In this document: piece after piece, positions 61,250-64,000 of the stretch
How positions within the stretch are numbered: position 1 is the stretch's first letter
How the letters are laid out: every line of letters begins with the position of its first letter
Source: Mycolicibacterium cosmeticum
GTDB lineage: Bacteria > Actinomycetota > Actinomycetes > Mycobacteriales > Mycobacteriaceae
Assembly (NCBI RefSeq): GCF_000613185.1
Contig: NZ_CCBB010000001.1
Coordinates: 868,001-932,000 of the forward strand
Direction: 5' to 3'
Length of the DNA stretch: 64,000 nucleotides
The notes under the pieces: generated by a model
What the model was told of the DNA's origin: nothing
The model's database searches: none
Seen by the model: the letters and a program-made list of their open reading frames with translations, nothing else
Made by a program: the position numbers and the translations under genes

Positions 61250-61441
61250 GTGAAGGTCTCAGTGGACGCGTCCCGGTGCCAGGGACACACCTTGTGCTCG
61301 ATGATCGCGCCGGAGTCGTTCCAGCTCGACGATGTCGACGGCCACGCGTCACCGGTCTCCGAGATCGTGCCCGCCGACCGGCAGGACGCGGTGCGCGAGG
61401 CCGCGCACTCCTGCCCGGAACAGGCCATCGTCATCGAATGA
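61250..61441 (+). CDS. [3Fe-4S] ferredoxin
   Basis: 63 aa. Three cysteines in the pattern C10-QGHTL-C16 and C53-P (SRCQGHTLCSMIAPESF ... HSCPEQAIVIE) define the small 3Fe-4S ferredoxins that serve mycobacterial P450s. GTG 61250 follows AAGGAGC. It lies between the mycofactocin-type SDR and the P450 and almost certainly reduces the latter. Confidence 0.93.
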   Translation: MKVSVDASRCQGHTLCSMIAPESFQLDDVDGHASPVSEIVPADRQDAVREAAHSCPEQAIVIE

Positions 61442-61481
61442 CAGCGCCGTCTGATCACCGAAGCCAAAGGGAGACAAAGCG

Positions 61482-62843
61482 TTGAGTATCGACGACCGCG
61501 TGACCGACGACGACCGCAAGAAGAACACCTACCACTTCGACCGGCACACCCCGGAATACCGGCTGCAGTTCGAGAAGATCACCGAGGAGATGCAGTCCCG
61601 GTGCCCGATGGCGTGGACCGACACCTACAACGGGCACTGGGTGGCCGCGGACAGCAAGCACGTCTTCGAGCTGGCGCGTTGCCCCGTCGTCTCGAACCAC
61701 CACGACATCAGCGGTGAGACACCGTATCAGGGCATCACCATCCCGAAAGCCAGTCGTGCGACCGTGGTTCGCGGCGGCATCCTGGAGATGGACGAGCCAG
61801 AGCACAGCATCTATCGCGGTGCCCTGAACCCGTATCTGTCCCCCGCCGCGATCAAGCGGTGGGTACCGTTCGTCGACGAAATCACCCGCGCTGCACTGGA
61901 TGAGCACATCGAGTCGGGCCGTATCGACTTCGTCGAGCATCTGGCCAACGTGGTGCCCGCGGTGTTCACCCTCGCCATGATGGGCATCGAACTCAAGAAG
62001 TGGAATGTCTACAGCGAGCCCACGCACGCCTCGGTGTACACCCCCGAGCATTCCCCCGACCGCGAGAAGATCAACGCCCAGCACCGCGAGATGGGCATCG
62101 ACATCATCAACAACATGATGGAGATCAGGGAGAACCCGCGCCCGGGTCTGGTCAACGCGATGCTGCAGTTGCGCATCGACGGCGAACCGGCGCCGGACAT
62201 CGAGATCCTCGGCAATCTCGGGCTGGTCATCGGCGGCGGTTTCGACACCACCACCGCGCTCACGGCCCATGCGCTGGAGTGGCTGGGACAGCATCCCGAC
62301 GAGCGCGAGCGGCTGAGCCGGGAGCGCGCCACACTGCTGGATCCGGCCACCGAGGAATTCCTGCGCTTCTTCACCCCGGCGCCCGGCGACGGCCGCACCT
62401 TCTCCGCGGATGTCGAGGTCGAGGGGCAACGGTTCAAGCAATATGAGCGGCTGTGGCTGTCCTGGGCAATGGCCAACCGCGACCCTTCGGTGTTCGACGA
62501 GCCCAATGAGCTCATCCTGGACCGAAAAGGTAACCGGCACTTCAGCTTCGGCATCGGTGTGCACCGTTGCGTCGGTTCGAACGTGGCCAGGACGGTCTTC
62601 AAGTCCATGCTGACCGCGGTGCTGGACCGGATGCCGGACTATGTGTGCGACCCGGAGGGCACCGTGCACTACGACACCATCGGTGTCATCCAGGGCATGC
62701 GCAACCTGCCGGCGACCTTCACCCCGGGCAAGCCGCTGGGGCCCGGCCTCGACGAGACGCTGGACAAGCTGCAGCGCATCTGCAACGAGCAGGAACTGGC
62801 CCGGCCCATCACCGAACGCAAGGAAATCGCGGTCATCGACTGA
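61482..62843 (+). CDS. Cytochrome P450
   Basis: 453 aa. I-helix GGGFDTTT, ExxR in EEFLRFF, and haem loop FSFGIGVHRCVGSNVAR (Cys363). The sequence around MDEPEHSIYRGALNPYLSPAAIKRW is the usual C-helix/substrate region of soluble bacterial CYPs. The C-terminus extends beyond the core (QRICNEQELARPITERKEIAVID). Start TTG 61482 follows AAGGGAG. Coupled with the adjacent ferredoxin, it would hydroxylate the cluster's substrate; the substrate is unknown. Confidence 0.93.
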   Translation: MSIDDRVTDDDRKKNTYHFDRHTPEYRLQFEKITEEMQSRCPMAWTDTYNGHWVAADSKHVFELARCPVVSNHHDISGETPYQGITIPKASRATVVRGGILEMDEPEHSIYRGALNPYLSPAAIKRWVPFVDEITRAALDEHIESGRIDFVEHLANVVPAVFTLAMMGIELKKWNVYSEPTHASVYTPEHSPDREKINAQHREMGIDIINNMMEIRENPRPGLVNAMLQLRIDGEPAPDIEILGNLGLVIGGGFDTTTALTAHALEWLGQHPDERERLSRERATLLDPATEEFLRFFTPAPGDGRTFSADVEVEGQRFKQYERLWLSWAMANRDPSVFDEPNELILDRKGNRHFSFGIGVHRCVGSNVARTVFKSMLTAVLDRMPDYVCDPEGTVHYDTIGVIQGMRNLPATFTPGKPLGPGLDETLDKLQRICNEQELARPITERKEIAVID

Positions 62844-63070
62844 CGACCGGGGCAATTCGGCGCGCGCAATTCTGTGAGTTCGGTAATATTCTGCGTCCCG
62901 GAATGGAAATGTCCGGCAAAACCGCACGTCACGACCCCTTCGTCGCGCGACCCCTTGGCATGTCGGCGCGTGCTGTTAGCCTGTCAAAAGGAACATGTAA
63001 CGCAACCGGCGCGGCCACCGAAAAGTAAGTGTCGCCGGAAACAGGTCGGGCGGGGAAAGGTATCTAGGTA

Positions 63071-63409
63071 ATGGTGAAAGTGTCGGGAAAGAAATTGGTG
63101 TTCACCCTGGTCGGGCTGGCGGCGTCGCTGCCACTGACCGCAGGTATCGCGTCGGCGACTCCTGACTTGAGCCCGGTGGTCAACACGACCTGTACGTACG
63201 ACCAGGTCATCGGCGCGATGAACGCCGAGCGGCCCGATCTCGCCGCCGAGTTCAACGCACAGCCGGTCGGTCAGGCGATGCTGCGCAACTTCCTGGCGTC
63301 CGGTCCGGCGGAGCGGCAGCGCACCGCCACCCAGATCGCCAACGCGCCGGGGGCCTCGCGGTACTTCGACGGGATCGCGCAGATCATCACCACCTGCAAC
63401 AACTACTGA
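63071..63409 (+). CDS. Hemophore-related secreted protein (MHB domain)
   Basis: 112 aa. Signal peptide MVKVSGKKLVFTLVGLAASLPLTAGIASATP, then a small helical domain with two cysteines (TTCTYDQVIGAMNAERPDLAAEFNAQPVGQAMLRNFLASGPAERQRTATQIANAPG ... ITTCNNY) of the mycobacterial haem-binding type related to Rv0203. It may bind haem in the envelope; haem ligands are not obvious. ATG 63071 follows a GGGGAAAGG-like sequence. It ends before a strong hairpin. Confidence 0.8.
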   Translation: MVKVSGKKLVFTLVGLAASLPLTAGIASATPDLSPVVNTTCTYDQVIGAMNAERPDLAAEFNAQPVGQAMLRNFLASGPAERQRTATQIANAPGASRYFDGIAQIITTCNNY

Positions 63410-63418
63410 TCTCAGCAC

Positions 63419-63461
63419 CGGATTCGGCGCGTCTCGGCATTGCCGAGACGCGCCGAATCCG
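63419..63461. terminator. Bidirectional hairpin terminator
   Basis: A perfect 21-bp stem (63419-63439 with 63441-63461; begins CGGATTCGGC and ends GCCGAATCCG) lies exactly between the convergent MHB and acyl-CoA dehydrogenase stops. No T-run. Confidence 0.8.
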
Positions 63462-63463
63462 TT

Positions 63464-64000
63464 TCAGCCGCGGGGCAGGCCGAGCACCTGTTGCGCGATG
63501 ATGTTGCGCTGGATCTCCGAGGTGCCCCCGGCGATGGTCCCCGAGAAGCTGCGCGCGTAACGCTCGAACCAGCTGGCGAAGTAGTGGTCCAGGTTCATGT
63601 GCGCGTAGGGGCCGCTGAACGACGGGTGGAGCAATCCGTCCGGGCCCGCCGCCGCCAGCGCGTTTTCCGAGGCGCGCAGTTCGGCCTCCGCCCCGAGCAA
63701 CTTGGGCACCGACACCGACGCCACGTCCACCTCGCCGCGCGCCGCCTTGGCCAGTCCGACGGAGCCGAGCAAGCGCAATGCCTGGTAGTCCATGATGGTG
63801 CTGGCCAGCTGATCGCGTTCCAAGGGTGTGGACGGCCGGAAATCCCCGATCGAGTTGGCGATCCGGTCCGCGAAGCCCAGCCACATCATGGTGCGTTCGT
63901 GGCCGAGCGAGCCGTTGGCCACCCGCCAGCCCTGGTTGAGGGGACCGATCAGGTTCTCCACCGGCACCCGGGCGTCGGTGAAGAACACCTCGTTGAAATC
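63464..64000 (-). CDS. Acyl-CoA dehydrogenase (C-terminal part; gene continues beyond the window)
   Basis: The last ~178 residues of an acyl-CoA dehydrogenase: DFNEVFFTDARVPVENLIGPLNQGWRVANGSLGHER (start of the C-terminal helical domain), then the helical bundle, ending with FSGTIAGGTSEIQRNIIAQQVLGLPRG, the signature of FadE-type enzymes. The catalytic Glu is probably within the C-terminal domain but cannot be assigned without alignment. It would oxidise an acyl-CoA with FAD; many mycobacterial FadE proteins of this type act as heterotetramers with an adjacent partner, possibly outside the window. Confidence 0.92.
   Translation of the reverse strand, partial: DFNEVFFTDARVPVENLIGPLNQGWRVANGSLGHERTMMWLGFADRIANSIGDFRPSTPLERDQLASTIMDYQALRLLGSVGLAKAARGEVDVASVSVPKLLGAEAELRASENALAAAGPDGLLHPSFSGPYAHMNLDHYFASWFERYARSFSGTIAGGTSEIQRNIIAQQVLGLPRG

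Overview
The window is high-GC actinobacterial DNA and almost certainly comes from a mycobacterium, probably an environmental fast-grower (Mycolicibacterium-like). The support is a single-chain type I fatty acid synthase with acpS directly behind it, a complete yrbE/mce lipid-importer operon, Mce-associated membrane proteins, a mycofactocin-type dehydrogenase and an MHB-type haem-binding secreted protein. The block from ldtB through tRNA-Lys, DUF3618, bcp, M20 peptidase, acpS, fas and a Tat-exported DUF1906 protein follows, from memory, the order of Rv2518c to Rv2525c in M. tuberculosis. A metal-sensor/CDF pair, a proline-rich protein and a LysE exporter are inserted in it. No insertion sequence, prophage or CRISPR array was seen.

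Layout. 0-4.3 kb: a partial MocR-type regulator divergent from a hotdog thioesterase, a Fic-domain protein with a perfect palindrome at its promoter, and small stress/SRPBCC/NTF2-type genes. 4.3-22.2 kb: core cell-envelope and fatty-acid genes (ldtB, tRNA-Lys, CmtR-like sensor with CDF transporter, bcp, M20 peptidase, LysE exporter, acpS, the 9.2-kb fas, Tat-exported DUF1906 protein). 22.3-26.3 kb: a complete polyamine-type ABC importer. 26.3-32.3 kb: MerR regulator, MFS transporter, LtrA protein, patatin-like hydrolase and two Mce-associated membrane proteins. 32.4-37.5 kb: a CoA-ligase/amidohydrolase/CoA-ligase/crotonase catabolic block. 37.5-39.9 kb: two unrecognised membrane proteins with orphan cytochrome-oxidase III/IV-like (NorE/NorF-like) subunits. 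39.9-44.6 kb: two TetR regulators, a P450 and four small secreted proteins. 44.6-54.2 kb: the yrbEAB-mceABCDEF operon. 54.2-64 kb: a lipid-catabolic cluster (thiolase-like Ltp, DUF35 fusion, CaiB-type CoA-transferase, aldehyde dehydrogenase; divergently two SDRs, ferredoxin, P450; a haem-binding protein and a partial acyl-CoA dehydrogenase).

How the genes may work together. The mce operon would import a hydrophobic substrate. The P450/ferredoxin, mycofactocin-type SDR and aldehyde dehydrogenase could oxidise it to an acid. The acyl-CoA ligases, CoA-transferase, acyl-CoA dehydrogenase, crotonase and Ltp/DUF35 pair could activate and shorten it. The strongest new signal is a shared palindromic element, GTGAGAAT-N3-ATTCTCAC. 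It is perfect and extended at 35075-35105, and degenerate copies lie at the promoters of the Mce-associated genes (32306), the fadD/crotonase pair (36723) and the aldehyde dehydrogenase/SDR pair (59396 and 59550). This suggests that blocks 25 kb apart form one regulon for an unknown lipid. Substrate and regulator are not identifiable from sequence alone.
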